NCBI GenBank assembly: GCA_916048095.2
Contig: OU696579.1
Location: 4,408,735-4,472,734, forward strand
Length of the DNA stretch: 64,000 nt
Direction of reading: 5' to 3'
Origin: Sacculina carcini
Taxonomy: Eukaryota > Arthropoda > Thecostraca > Sacculinidae
The notes below the pieces were generated by a model. That model saw nothing but the letters and a program-made list of their open reading frames with translations, did not search any database and was not told where the DNA came from. This document shows, one piece after another, positions 20,767 through 32,154 of the stretch. Positions within the stretch are counted from its first letter, which is position 1. The number at the start of each line of letters is the position of its first letter. Made by a program: the position numbers and the translations under genes.

Positions 20767-23700
20767 CCTCCTCCTGATTGGCACAATCACACAAATGACC
20801 AACTCTATTTCTACTAGACATTTGGCGGATTCTCTCGGATCTTCGCAATGGCACTTCACCGCACACGCCATGATCTGCCTCTGTTTGTTCAGGCCTCGCT
20901 GCCGCAACGTCCTGTCCATCTGTATTTACACTTTGTTGGGCAGGGAAAACAAGAGTGAGTTCATCGTCACTGGTGTCCACTGATGTCTCCGCAGCTACTT
21001 CCTCGCTTTGTTTATTGCCTATCGGCCTCAAATGTCGCACGTGTCTGTACATACCATCCACCTCCACACACTGTGCAGATACAACGTCAGTCACCACGCC
21101 TTCCGACCACCTTTCAGTGCACCTACTTCCTGGCTGTTTCAACCACACTCTGTCACCTTTTTTAACTTTGGCGTCACTGGCTCACTATCCTCCGAACAAG
21201 TTTTGTCAATCCCTTTCGTTCTTAGATCATATCTGAAAATCATTGACGCTGGCGTGCGGTCAGGTGAAACATCGTCCAACGGGGTGACATTATATAGATA
21301 GACAGCCTCCAATATGTCACACTGTTTTCTTGCAGCTATCACCTTGATAGTGCGGTGGCTGCGTTCGACTATTCCATTGCCTGAAGATGCATATGCACAC
21401 CTGTACCTGACGTTGACCCCCCACTCATTTGCAAAGCCAACAAACCTCTGGCTACGGAACGTCGTCTCGTTATCGGTCAGGATGCATTTGGGCGGACCGT
21501 GATCAATGAATACATTTCGCAGCGCGTCAACCACAACTTCCACGGTATGCGACCGTAGCGCACGCCATATTGCGAACCGAGATGGCCCACAATCAATCAG
21601 GGTTAAATATGACTTTCCTCTGAAGTGTGTGATATCCATGGCCAGGCGCTCCCATACGCTCTCCACGCCCAAGTGCCCTCTCGTCCATCCAACAGGAGAT
21701 GGGTCAATCGATCTACATATATCACACAAAGACACAACATTTTTGACGTCTTTCTTGGTCACGCTGCTTCCGTTCTTCCTGACAAAGTACAATGTACGTC
21801 TGACGCCCGGATGGCCCATTTCATGGTGTATTTTCCGAATCGTAGCTTCCACCGTATGCACCGCAGCGGCGCACGACACCTTGGCCTCTGTCGCAGCTCT
21901 ATTGTGTCCCAGCCATTCTCTTGGGACTCTGGTCAGCTCGTCAGCTTTGTTTTCTCTGGACGGAACCAGTGTGACTGTTACTATCAAATGGTATTCGTCA
22001 ATAAGTGGTCTCACAATGTCCAATCTTCTGCGGACAAGCATCTCAGCAGCCGCTTTTGTTCTCAACCTCGCCTTGTTGGTCAACATGTCTGAAACCCATT
22101 GCCTGACAGTGACTGAGTCCGTCATCAACTCAATTTCGCGCATTTCCCATGCAAGAGCTAGATTCAAGCCTTTTATGACCGCGTCGAGCTCAGCCATATT
22201 TATGTGTTTCACGTCATCTTTCCTGAGCCAAGCACCATCTTCCACGATCTCTCCGTCAACTTCCATCGCAGCTCCCAGAGCCAGACAGCTGGCGTCTACC
22301 CACACCTTTGCTGTTTTGCCTCTCACAGCCCACCGTCCGCAAACCGGATCATGCTTGACTAGCTCGGTTTGAACTCGCTGCAAGCAACGCCTAACACCCT
22401 CATGACCAATTTCGTCGTCCCATGATCTGCTGTTCTCATTGGCAATTCTCTTTATGTACGCCGTGGCCACTCTCAGCCATCCACCAACGGGATAGTGTCC
22501 TATCCACCTGCTACAGACAGAGAAAATTGTCCGCCGTGTAAGCCGCTCGGGTAAGCCACACACATTATCATCACGAGACCATCTCATCTGCCGGTTCTGC
22601 CTGAAAACTCTGAGTCCGAGAAACCTGCTCGCATCCTTCGACGTCTCATTATCTTTGCACAACAGTCCGTACTTCTGCAAATGCTTGCGCACATATTCGG
22701 CACTCACCACATCCTCGTTCACTAGCACATCGTCGATATACGGGACAGTGCCTGACTCGACTAGCTTGTCCTGGCGCATCACAGTCTTGAGCACCGCTTT
22801 CATGACCAGGGGTGCCACATTAAGCCCGAATCCCAGCCTCGTGAGACAGTACCTCTGTCCTCCGATCACAACTGTTTGGTAGGGCCACAGAGACTGGTGC
22901 ACTTTTATTTGAAGGTACGCTTTCTTCAAATCAAGAGCAGTCACATTATCCCCTGCCTCCTCCACTGCCGCAAAACATGGGCACACACATCGGCATCTCT
23001 AGTGTGCGCATCAACGAAAGTATTTAGCTCCCTGAAATCCATAACAGGTCTTACTTTCTCACGTTGAGGCACGGCCATCAGCGGCAGTAATCCTTTCGCC
23101 GGACCCAGCTTGCTCTCGTCATACCTCACCGACCAGCCATTATCTATCCAGCAATGCAGCTCGTTTTCAAATGCCTCCTGATGTGTGTCGCCCACGTGAT
23201 ATGACTCCACAGAATTCTTCAAGGGGCCCGGCTCCTTACCATTCGCCCACTTCCATCTGGCCGTCCAGGATTTTTCTTCCTCGTCATATTCAACAAGAAA
23301 ATCGTTTTCTTCAGCTTTCAAACCCGCTTCGTTCGTAGTCACTGCAGAACACGCAAAATCTGCACCACTTTTCTTCCGAATTGACTTTGTCTCACAGTCG
23401 TCAACGCCAAACCGGACCTCACGGGCTGAAGAAACAGATACACCACCAAGAACGGTAATAGCGTCCATGCCAATGATCAGATCAAAACCCATTGGACGCG
23501 ACGAGGCAACAATCACATTTATGGGCCGCGGAACTCCCCCACAGCACACGCGAATAGTTCCGCGTCCGATACAATCGAAATGATTCTGACTCAACGTGAG
23601 TACAGAGATTTTTTCTCTCGACCAGTCATCACACACGTCCCCGCACACAATGCTCGCCGAGCACCCAGTGTCTACAAGCGCGCGCCGACGGACACCGTTC

Positions 23701-23861
23701 ACTTCAATGCGAATAACCGGCAGCTGCCCATTCACTGACTGGGGGAAGAGACCGGCGCAGTTTCTCCTCCCCCTTCGCCGTTTCCCGAGCGCTGTGCAGT
23801 GCGGCATTGAAAAGCCAGGTGACCGAGACGGTTGCAGTTGTAGCAGCGTCTCCCACGCCAA
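20762..23861 (-). CDS. pol: pol of the 20-25 kb element
   Basis: Parts in order on the minus strand: aspartic protease (ALVDTGCSASIVCGD), reverse transcriptase (VRPVMDFRELNTFV; LDLKKAYLQIKVH; PYIDDVLVNEDVVSAE), RNase H (KVWVDASCLALGAAMEVDG; HINMAELDAVIKGLNLAL; MTDSVTVRQW), and integrase (HEMGHPGVRRTLYF with CDICRSIDPSP; DITHFRGKSYLTLIDCGPSR; TDNETTF; NGIVERSHRTIK). A C-terminal tail rich in acidic residues follows. Related domain order and the IDPSPVGW/VDCGPSR signatures occur in the other two elements of this group. The coding region has about two breaks and is treated as a fossil. Confidence 0.87.
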
Positions 23862-24529
23862 CCAGAAGGTCCAGGCCGGCTCGTTCGGGTTGCACCCTCA
23901 GTTGAAGACGGACAACGTGCAGCGAAGTGGTCAACCCCACCGCACGTGAAGCACCTGCGCTCATCACTGCGATCGCTGGCCACCGACTCTTTCTCAGGCT
24001 TCGCCACAAAACAAGAGTCCGATGCATGTTTTTCGCTCTCATGTAACAGCACTCTTGAACGCTCGAGCAGCTCAGATGGGCTCATGTTGTCCAAGCGAGA
24101 GCCCATGCGAAGCAGCTGGCGTACGCTATCGGGCAGACCTGAAACGAACGCGCACATTACAAGTGAGTCTGGAACGTCACCGATGACAGAAGCCAGACGC
24201 TTGAGTTCTGAGAAGTAAATGTCTACAGCTTCTCCGGACTGTCTTTTCCTGCTGATGAAGTTATCATAAGCCGTGAATTTGTCTACTGAAAAGGCAGTCA
24301 GTAGCGCATGCTTGATTCGCTTGTAGTCTTGTTTCGCATCCTCAGGAAGCTGTTGGTAGACGGCGAAAGCGCCTCCAGTCAGCCTTAGCGGCACAACACT
24401 GTGCAGGTCGTTAATTCGTCTGAGCCGACACACCAACTCTACTTTTTCTAGCCACTCACTGACTGAGGATGAAGACCCATCGAACTCTGGGATGAGTCTC
24501 AAGTCAGCACTTGTCTCACTCATTTCCAT
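23732..24529 (-). CDS. gag: gag of the 20-25 kb element
   Basis: 265 aa starting 16 bases after the 5' LTR. A capsid-like region (IPEFDGSSSSVSEWLEKVE, VVPLRLTGGAFAVYQ, FTAYDNFISRKRQSGEAVD) is followed by two CCHC knuckles: CFTCGGVDHFAARC and CYNCNRLGHLAFQC. It would package element RNA. Its 3' end overlaps the start of pol in another frame. The gag of the 48-52 kb element has the same build. Confidence 0.87.
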   Translation of the reverse strand: MEMSETSADLRLIPEFDGSSSSVSEWLEKVELVCRLRRINDLHSVVPLRLTGGAFAVYQQLPEDAKQDYKRIKHALLTAFSVDKFTAYDNFISRKRQSGEAVDIYFSELKRLASVIGDVPDSLVMCAFVSGLPDSVRQLLRMGSRLDNMSPSELLERSRVLLHESEKHASDSCFVAKPEKESVASDRSDERRCFTCGGVDHFAARCPSSTEGATRTSRPGPSGWRGRRCYNCNRLGHLAFQCRTAQRSGNGEGGGETAPVSSPSQ

Positions 24530-24533
24530 ATAC

Positions 24534-24545
24534 GCCGAAATAGCT
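24534..24545 (-). other. Putative unusual primer site, tRNA-Phe 5' end type
   Basis: On the minus strand AGCTATTTCGGC directly follows the 5' LTR. It does not begin with TGG, so it cannot pair with a tRNA 3' CCA end. Its complement, GCCGAAATAGCT, equals the first 12 bases of animal tRNA-Phe. The 48-52 kb element has the same 12 bases in the same place. Confidence 0.55.
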
Positions 24546-25438
24546 TGTAGGGAACAGGCCGAGCAAAGCAGTAGTTAAGATGTATTTCAGATTAAAATAC
24601 ACGAATGTCACGAAAATACAGATTGATTCACAAGGGCACTCTCACGCGCAAAACTCTAACACACAGAACTCTCTCGCACACAGAACACCACTTAATCCGC
24701 TCACTGCACCAGACACACTGCCGAAAAACAACACACCGCCACACGCCCCCGCAAGCACGGCCTCTTCCGTGCCGAGTCCTGGCTCGCCCCAGCGCCGCTC
24801 CTCCGACTCGGCGGCAGCATATTGTTCAAACACACACATACACGCACATACACACAAAACGCACCCGCACGTCCACATATTAATCAAACACCGCGCAGAA
24901 CTGAAAGTCGGCAAATACTAAACACATACAGATGCACACACGCACATTACATTACATTACATTAAGATATTTATATAGCGCCCTACACCTAGAGGGTCTC
25001 TAAGGCGCTGCACACACACACACACACACTCAAGCAAAGTACATACACATTCACAATCACACATACCAACACACACACATGCACACAGACAGAAAGAAAA
25101 CAGTGAAAAAAAAAAAAAAAAACTCAAAACACAAAACACAAAACAAAAAAACACAACAATACACAGACAGGACATAGAATGGGACAACAAACATACACAA
25201 GAACAGGAAACACATACGCGCGCACAACGAGAAAAAAAGAGAGAGGGGGACAAGGACACTCACACACACGCACATAAACACAATAGATAAGTACATAAAC
25301 GCACAAAATAAACAATACATTCACGTTTACAGATAGCATATTAAAACTACACAGGAGATAACACATTTAGACAACACATCAGTCATACAAGGACATAAGC
25401 TCAGATTGACAACACACAAAACAATAGACACATTAACA

Positions 25439-25491
<53 letters not shown>

Positions 25492-25497
25492 CTTACA
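24546..25497 (-). repeat. 5' LTR of the 20-25 kb element, expanded
   Basis: 952 bp, twice the partner's length. After the shared 375 bp it holds TTACATTACATTACATTA and a segment that on the minus strand reads TAGGGCGCTATATAAATATC, the style of an L2-like LINE 3' end, then long A/CA-rich sequence and a (CA)n block ending ACTTACA. Either the partner lost this part between CA tracts or it was gained here. Confidence 0.85.
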
Positions 25498-25561
25498 TAG
25501 TTTGTGGCTACTTTCATAGTGTCTTTCTATCGTAGTTGGTTCTTAAAGTTGCCCGCATGTT

Positions 25562-25603
<42 letters not shown>

Positions 25604-25709
25604 CGGTGTTTTAATGTTTAATATTGTTCTTTTCCCATGTTCGTTGTAGTTTGTCGCGCTTGTTGACCTTCGATGGGCGCTATACAAATAAATGATTGAT
25701 TGATTGGTT
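25498..25709 (+). mobile_element. L2-like LINE 3' end, right half
   Basis: Continuation of the LINE at 19310-20288 beyond the LTR element. It includes a (GT)n tract (25565-25601) and ends GGGCGCTATACAAATAAATG followed by (ATTG)n, the classical L2-type 3' tail. Confidence 0.75.
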
Positions 25710-26086
25710 TTTCATTACATTTATTTGTAAGTTTACCAGTGTGTCGATTAATATGTAAGGATTATCGCAGTAGGCTTAAGTTTTGAACAACAATTTTGTG
25801 TAAATATATTGTCGTTCGTTTTCCGACTTGTGAGTTATTTCATTTCATGAGACGTCGAATTATTTATCACTTCCAACTTGTATTATTGGCGTTACATTGG
25901 TGTAGGCGCACGTTTTGTGCATATGCCCCAGAGCCGGCACATACAATTGGTGGAAGGTTGGGTTCTCAGTAAATCGTCATCGATCTATTGGTCTTTTACG
26001 GACGGTCAATAATTTCCGATGGTGAATTAGTTGTTATACACAACCAGATGTTTCAAGTCTTGGCTTTTTGCGCTTTGTGATATGCA

Positions 26087-26377
26087 TTGCCATATTTCGG
26101 TCTCGTTCGTGGAGCTGATCTGCCGCAAAAACCAGATCTGGACGCTCTACCTGATGAAGCTGTGAAGTTGCTCTTCTTCACCCGCCTTCGGGACGACATT
26201 CGCCACGCTGTCCTTTCGATAACACCTCTGCCAGAGCGGCCATCCTGCCTGTGGTTGACGGGGTATTCATGGAACTACGGACTTGCCCGGTCTACGACCG
26301 TTACTGGGTCTCCCGCTGCGCTCGCTGTGCAGGTCTTGACCACTGCGAAGCGAGGTGCACGCGGGCCGAAACCATAA
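26087..26377 (+). pseudogene. Possible gag remnant of an LTR element
   Basis: The segment LPDEAVKLLFFTRLRDDIRHAVLSI resembles the part of Gypsy-type gag where a hydrophobic helix is followed by a short LP...I turn. The stretch upstream (25710-26086) could be an LTR ending ACATACA before TTGGTGGAAGG, but no second LTR or pol was found. The call rests on one short motif. Confidence 0.3.
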
Positions 26378-26573
26378 CAAAGTTATAATCAGACCAGTTT
26401 TCTCCCTTTCAGTTTTCTCCGTTTACAATTTACTTTCGCTTTGTTTTCAAGGCATGTTCGTTCAGCTGTCGATAGGCTAATTTATGTGGTAGGGCGGCGT
26501 CAGTAATGCACTGCGTCTGAGATGCCTCCGTCTGGTTATGTGCGAAGTAGTCTGACAGCTAATTGATTACCTG

Positions 26574-26574
<1 letters not shown>

Positions 26575-26645
<71 letters not shown>

Positions 26646-26660
26646 GTGTGTGTGTGTACT
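26575..26660. repeat. (GT)n microsatellite
   Basis: About 30 GT units with a TATGTATG interruption. Apparent CVCV and HTHT frames here are not genes. Confidence 0.95.
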
Positions 26661-27079
26661 CACTAGTTGTTGTGTACAGGAGATGAGCAAGGCTCAGACT
26701 GTCCTGTCTCCAAACCAACTATTGTATAATCTACGCTTAAATTGTCCAATACTACTTGATTCCACTACATACTTTTCAAGACTGTTCCAAACGTCGATGC
26801 ACCTATTCGGGAAACTATATTTCTTTATATCCCCAACCACTCTGGTCTGCCTAAGGCATTTATTGTGTCCCCTTCGATCTCTCTCACTCCAAACTACCCA
26901 ATCTTTTCTATCCAGTTTGTCTTTGCCAATGATATGCTTAAAAACGTTTATTAAATCACCCCTTAATCTTCTCATCGCTAATGTAGGTAACCCAACTCTC
27001 TCTAGCCTCTCCTCATAAGTTAATGTCCTCAATTTTGCTGCTAACTTGGTTGCTACTCGTTGTACTTTCTCTATTCCTG

Positions 27080-28054
27080 CTATATCATTTTCTTGTGCGG
27101 AGCCCATATTACTACAGCGTATTTTAATGGTGGCCTAATATTACTCATCATCAATTTCCTTATCATCTCTTCATCCAAGTGATTAAATGAAGCTCTAACA
27201 TTCTTAATTGTTCTGAAGGCCGCATTCACTATCCTTGTAATATGTCTCTCCGGCGACAGTGTTTGATCAACTGTGACACCCAAGTCTCGTTCAACGTTGA
27301 CCGTATGTAGACTGTGATCGCCCAACGTATAACACATCGAAGGTGTGCATTCACTTCTGCCAAATTTCATCACGTGACACTTGCTAGCATTAAAAGTCAT
27401 GCCCCATTTGTCACTCCATTCAGAAAGTGTGTGCAAGTCCTCCTGCAATTCCTCACAGCTGGCTTGATCTGTGACTCTTTTTAACATATTCATGTCATCC
27501 GCAAACATGTTGACATAACTTCCTATTTCTTTCGTCATTTGATTGATATAAACCAGGAACATTATCGGCCCGAGCACCGATCCCTGTGGAACACCGCTTA
27601 ACACATCCCTCCATGCCGACTTCTCACCTTTCACAATCGTTCTCATCTTCCGTTCACTCAAGTAGTCTCGCATCCATTCCAACAACTTTCCATGTATCCC
27701 TCCTTCATGCTCAATTTGAAACAATAACTTGGTGTGCGGGACTCTGTCAAACGCCTTTTTCAGATCAAGGTATACGCAATCTACCCATCCATCTCTCTCC
27801 TGAACCGTATCAATCACCCTCGAATAAAAACTCATCAAATTCGTGACGCACGACTTCCCGCTTCTAAACCCATACTGTGCCTCATTCAAAATATCTTCCT
27901 CTTCCAGATACGAAACCCATCTATCTTCAATGATTGATTCAACCAATTTGCACAGGACACTTGTCAGCGAAACCGGTCGATAATTCAACGGCTTCTCCCT
28001 ATTTCCTCCTATATATCGGGATAATGTGTGCCAATTTCCACTCTTGAGGAACAA
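27080..28054 (-). pseudogene. CR1-like reverse transcriptase, frameshifted
   Basis: 324 aa open in one frame: NYRPVSLTSVLCKLVESII, NEAQYGFRSGKSCVTNLM, VYLDLKKAFDRVPH, SGVPQGSVLGPIMFLVYINQ, and MFADDMNML (the usual F-A-D-D box, with both aspartates). The C-terminal part reads LGVTVDQTLSPERHI and PPLKYAVVIWAPHKKMI. The frame changes near 28020 (the EN-RT linker lies in another frame, 27999-28562) and again near 27095 (the C-terminal block lies in 26694-27107). The catalytic core itself is undamaged. It belonged to a CR1/Rex-type LINE. Confidence 0.85.
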
Positions 28055-28982
28055 TTCCTTCTGTTAGACTACACTGTACAATGTCATACTCTGGAGTAAG
28101 CAGCTCATGTCTGCATTCCTTTAGAACCACAGCGGCAATTTCATCTGAACCGACAGCTTTCCTGCTTGCCAGCATACTGAGGCGTTTCTCAACTTCTCCA
28201 GGATCTAATTCAATACGGTCAATTCCCAACCTCGAGCTGACTATCGCCGGTGCTTCCAACACGCTCTCAGTTACAAAAACTTCTTGGAACTTTTTATTCA
28301 TCACTTCACATATATCTCCCGCCTCCTCAAAAATGTCATCATTTTCTTTTAACCCATCTATAACTACCTTATTCTTCAATTTCCTATTCAGAAACTTGTA
28401 AAATAATTTGGGCTCATATTTGCTCTTGTCTATAATCCTTTTCTCATATTCTCTCTCTTCCTGTCTTCTCACTTCAACGTGAAAGTTGTGTGCTTTTTTA
28501 TATTGCTCTCTAGTTTTACGCGTGTTTCTTCTTCTCATTCTCGTCCACGCTTTTTCCTTCAATGTTCGTGCCCTAGCAGATTTTTATTAAACCATTCTTT
28601 CCCAACTGTGGTATTTTCCTTATATCTGGGCACAAACCGCTCTACGCCTGTTTTGTAAATATCTAGAAACATATTGTATTTTCCCTGCAAACTCTGTTGC
28701 CAGTAAGTACTCCCAATCCATTGCTGCAAAATATTTCCTCATACTGTCAAAATCACACTTGGCGTAATTAAATTTTGTTTGTGGCGGAACTCCCAAACTT
28801 TCCGATCGTGTAATACCGTCCACTGTCTTAATCTGTATTAATACATGGTCGCTCCTGCCCAGTGCACTTTCGTAGCGAATTTCCTCAATCTCATTGGGAT
28901 GCCCTGTAAATACCAAATCAAGCCTAGAAGGTTCATCATCTCCCCTATACCTAGTATTTTCCGTCACCCACTGGGTCATTAG

Positions 28983-30225
28983 TAGGGCTGTCAAAAGTTA
29001 ATAAAGTTACTTTTTCACCTAAAGGTCACTTTTTCATAAGCTACCTAAGACTGCATGAAAAAGTTGTGTACGATAATTATTAAAAAAGTTATTAGGTTAC
29101 CAAAAGTTACTTTTTCATCGTTAGGTTACTTTTTTGCTTTTAAGGTTACTTTTTTATCGTCAGGTTACCTTTTGTTATTTTTCTTGTTATTAGGTAAGTT
29201 TACCACGAAGTTTGGTGACTTTTTGCAGATAAGAGGCACAAAAACGGTATATATGAAGATAAAATAGGAAAAGAGATGGAATATTAGGTCTGAAGATCAA
29301 GAAATGTCAACATTTCTGCTGTTAGGATTTAGCAATTGATATTCATCTTAATATCCGTGCTACTCGATATTTATACGTTTTTGAGTACGCAGGATAGTGT
29401 AATTCCATTTTAGGAAATGTCCACGAACCGGAGGGTGTCGTGAGATGTTTGGAGCGTGGTATAGTACAATGTACGATGTGTGAGCTCTCTATACCAGATA
29501 CTGCACTGTAGCACTTGACAGTACGTATTCACTTGAACAGGAATTTGCACGTGATTTTCAGGGCGTGAGATAGCGCCATTATCCCACGTTTGACATATGG
29601 GAGGACGGGGGGCATTCACACATGCAGTGTTTACGCTCACACTAATATACAAACTGTAGTACGTGCTATTAGATAAAAAGTTCCATTGAAAAATATAAAG
29701 AACATTATTGCGACCATTACTAAAAATATTTTCATTTGCAATTAGTGTATTTCGCATTTGTATGAGCTTTCCACTTGAAATTATATTTTGATGGTTATGC
29801 TCCTTTTTTCGATGTTAGCTAAATTATGTTAAGTTACTTTTGGTTGTTTGTTGTAAAAATGGTACCAGATCGGAGAGGGTGGAAAAGTAGTACCAACTCG
29901 GAAAGATGATATAAAAGAAGGACTGGTGTATTTTCTTCCTTCAGAACTGCAAACAGAAATTGACCTTTTTTGAAGGAGGTTATTTTTAGGTTACCTTTTT
30001 ATTGGTTATTAGGTTAATTTATATGTTCACAAACAAACAACAAACAAACCGTGTATTTCACATAGCGCACTAATCAGCAAAGGCGTGATAAACATGTGAT
30101 AAAACGATACAAAAGTGATAATAACTATAAAACTCAGGTTATTTTAGGTTACTTTTTTAGGTTACTTTTTTTCGAAAATAAAGTTACTTTTTTCTGATTT
30201 TTAGGTTACTTTTTTGACAGCCCTA
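28983..30225 (+). mobile_element. hAT-like non-autonomous element, copy B, complete
   Basis: 1243 bp with terminal inverted repeats TAGGGCTGTCAAAA, flanked by a perfect 8-bp duplication GTCATTAG (28975-28982 and 30226-30233). This is the size typical of hAT elements. Subterminal AGGTTACTTTTT-like repeats occur at both ends in inverted orientation. There is no transposase. A LINE-tail sequence (GTGTATTTCACATAGCGCAC, about 30050) is embedded and shared with copies A and C. It sits in the endonuclease part of the CR1-like LINE. Confidence 0.92.
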
Positions 30226-30440
30226 GTCATTAGGCTGTTCATCATTATGTCCAGTAACATATAGCCCCATGTATGTTCATTTCCACTGGTCGTCCAGTTC
30301 TCCCAATCAACTTCTTTGCAATTGAAATCCCCCATGAGTATTAATTGTCTATCCCGTGTCGTTACATTTTCAAGCTCCTCCCTTGCTTCCAGTATCATTT
30401 CTTTATATTCTTCCGTTTGCCATGTCGCATGCATGCCGCG

Positions 30441-30442
<2 letters not shown>

Positions 30443-30517
<75 letters not shown>
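30443..30517. repeat. (GT)n microsatellite
   Basis: About 36 GT units at the 5' edge of the CR1-like LINE. Open frames of Cys-Val or His-Thr repeats here are artefacts. Confidence 0.95.
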
Positions 30518-30639
30518 TGTGTGTTTGTAACACGTGTGTGTACTGTCAGATCATGTCTAGAAATAGCTCGTGTCCTGGTTGCGTATCCAAGCTGTTTGGC
30601 CAATACGAAGTACTCTTTGTGTCGTATTCTACCACGCTG

Positions 30640-32025
30640 GTCTATTCCCTTTCACATATATGCTGATGACATCAAATTATATATTCATTGTCCTTTTTAT
30701 AATCCCGACTTTTGTCTGATATACTTTCTGATATATCTGCTTGGACCTCTTCCTGTCGTCTCCTGAATACTTCTAAATCTGAATTTCTTGCTATTGATCC
30801 TCCTTGTTTATCTCCTCCTCTATTGCCCATATAAATCTTACTCTGTTGAAAACCTTGGCAAAATCTTCGATTCCTCGCTGCCAATATTCTTGATACTGCA
30901 TCTTGATCTTTCTCTGGCAATATTCTTGATACTGTTAGCATATGTCGCCATATACTCCACTCTATCTTATCCGTCCCTGCCTCAACCAGTCCTCTTCTCT
31001 CAAGCTTGTTCAATCACTCATCTCTAGACTGCAGCTCACTCCGCTTCAACTGTCTTAAATCTTCCTTGATGATGCGAGTGGTGAATCAATCTTGCCGTTT
31101 TGTTTTATATCCTGCATTCTACCGTCATACTTCTTGTCTTTTCAAATTCTGCTGACTTTCTATCAAATCTAGAATCCACTTCAAAATCTTCTCCATAATC
31201 TTTAAACTACTGCACTATCCCACTAAACTTACATACCTCTCTGCCTTACTTTTTCACTCTGAAAATTCCTCGTCTCGACATAATGTCCCCTTATCCTGCC
31301 CTGGCGCTTCAAATGAGTCCACGTGGTTTTCTAAACCATTATCTTTTTTCGATCCGCGTCGTAACAGCTATCTCCCCTCTCACATCACCTCGTTGTCTTA
31401 TCGTTCATTTGCATTTTCCTTGCGTTAATATCTTTGATTTATCCTTCGATTCCACTACTTTCTAACTCCTTTCGCCTTTTTCTGATCTCTCTTTCATATT
31501 ATTTCTTTTATGTTCCATTTTTAGTTATACGAGTACTATATATTTGTTTGATTCCGCGTTTGCGTCCTAAATATAGCTGCACTGATCGGGGAAGCCTGTG
31601 ACTATATCAGTGGCAGCACCAGGATTTTTCCGATGGGGGCTGAGGGGGACTAAGGAAAAAGTTGTGGGGGCTTGGCGAAACATGAAGAGCTACACTCAAA
31701 CGCTGACTACATACTATTATAAGGAACTGGGGCACGCTTATTCAGCCCTCCCTTGGCGCCGCCACTGCTCTATGTGCATGTATTCTGCTCCCTTGTTGTC
31801 GGTGTATTTACGCTGCGCTCGTCTACGTCCTTGTATTTGTCGTGCGACTGTTCTGCTTCTCTGAGTCTCCTCCTTTTTCTTGGTTTAATCTGCGTTTATT
31901 TTGCTGTTTTGTAATTGCGTTGAGCTTTTAGTTTCGTATCTCCCTGTGCCCGCATTGCTAATGTGTATTTTACGTTATCTGCATCGGTATTCGTCTGCGC
32001 GCATGTGATAATGGGCGCTATACCA
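30640..32025 (+). mobile_element. L2-like LINE fragment, split by a short TIR element
   Basis: Plus strand. It begins at the RT catalytic box (HIYADDIKLYIHCPF, near 30655) and runs through strongly decayed C-terminal sequence with many stops. It ends GGGCGCTATACCAAATACAT (about 32005-32025), the 3' signature shared by the L2-like copies here. A 160-bp element (31608-31767) interrupts its 3' UTR. Confidence 0.7.
31608..31767. mobile_element. Short TIR element (CAGTGGC family), MITE
   Basis: 160 bp with ends CAGTGGCAGCACCAGG and, reversed, CAGTGGCGGCGCCAAGG. Flanking octamers GACTATAT and CTCTATGT agree at five of eight positions, so a hAT-type 8-bp duplication is possible but decayed. A second member lies at 43923-44268. 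Confidence 0.65.
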
Positions 32026-32154
32026 AATACATTGTGGTTTTACTTTGGTTTTTGTCGTATTTGTTATCATAAATCTCACAGGTCTTCATTGTCTGATTTA
32101 TATCATATTTATATTTATATCATATATAACGTATCCTATTTTTATCCTCAAATG

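Larger units (their letters stand above)
20289..25497 (-). mobile_element. Ty3/Gypsy-like LTR element with CA-rich LTRs
   Basis: Minus strand. The LTRs (20289-20766 and 24546-25497) begin TGTAGGG and end CTTACA. The target duplication TAGTT is perfect. It encodes gag with two zinc knuckles and pol in the order protease, RT, RNase H, integrase. About two breaks are apparent in pol. Over the 375 bp that align directly I noticed a single LTR difference, so it is young; the two LTRs differ greatly in length because of their repeat-rich part. Its pol is closest to those of the elements at 48-52 and 61-64 kb. Confidence 0.9.
26690..30533 (-). mobile_element. CR1-like LINE, split by a hAT-like element
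   Basis: Minus strand. Endonuclease parts lie at 30234-30490 (LILMGDFNCKEVDWENW) and 28620-28974 (RLDLVFTG, ALGRSDHVLI). They are followed by a linker region (28000-28562) and the RT (27080-28054). The C-terminal block IEKVQRVATKLAAKL / YEERLERVGLPTLAMRR is at 26700-27110. The element is 5'-truncated at the GT repeat near 30440. Copy B of the hAT-like element sits in the endonuclease with a perfect 8-bp duplication. Confidence 0.88.

Noticed and set aside
20323-20777. Frames of His-Thr and Cys-Val repeats (also near 24.9, 26.6, 30.5, 47.0 and 54.5 kb)
   Set aside because: Translations of CA/GT microsatellites and CA-rich LTRs, not genes.
24534-24545. tRNA-Phe gene fragment
   Set aside because: Only 12 bases match and they sit exactly at an LTR edge in two elements; read as a primer site instead.
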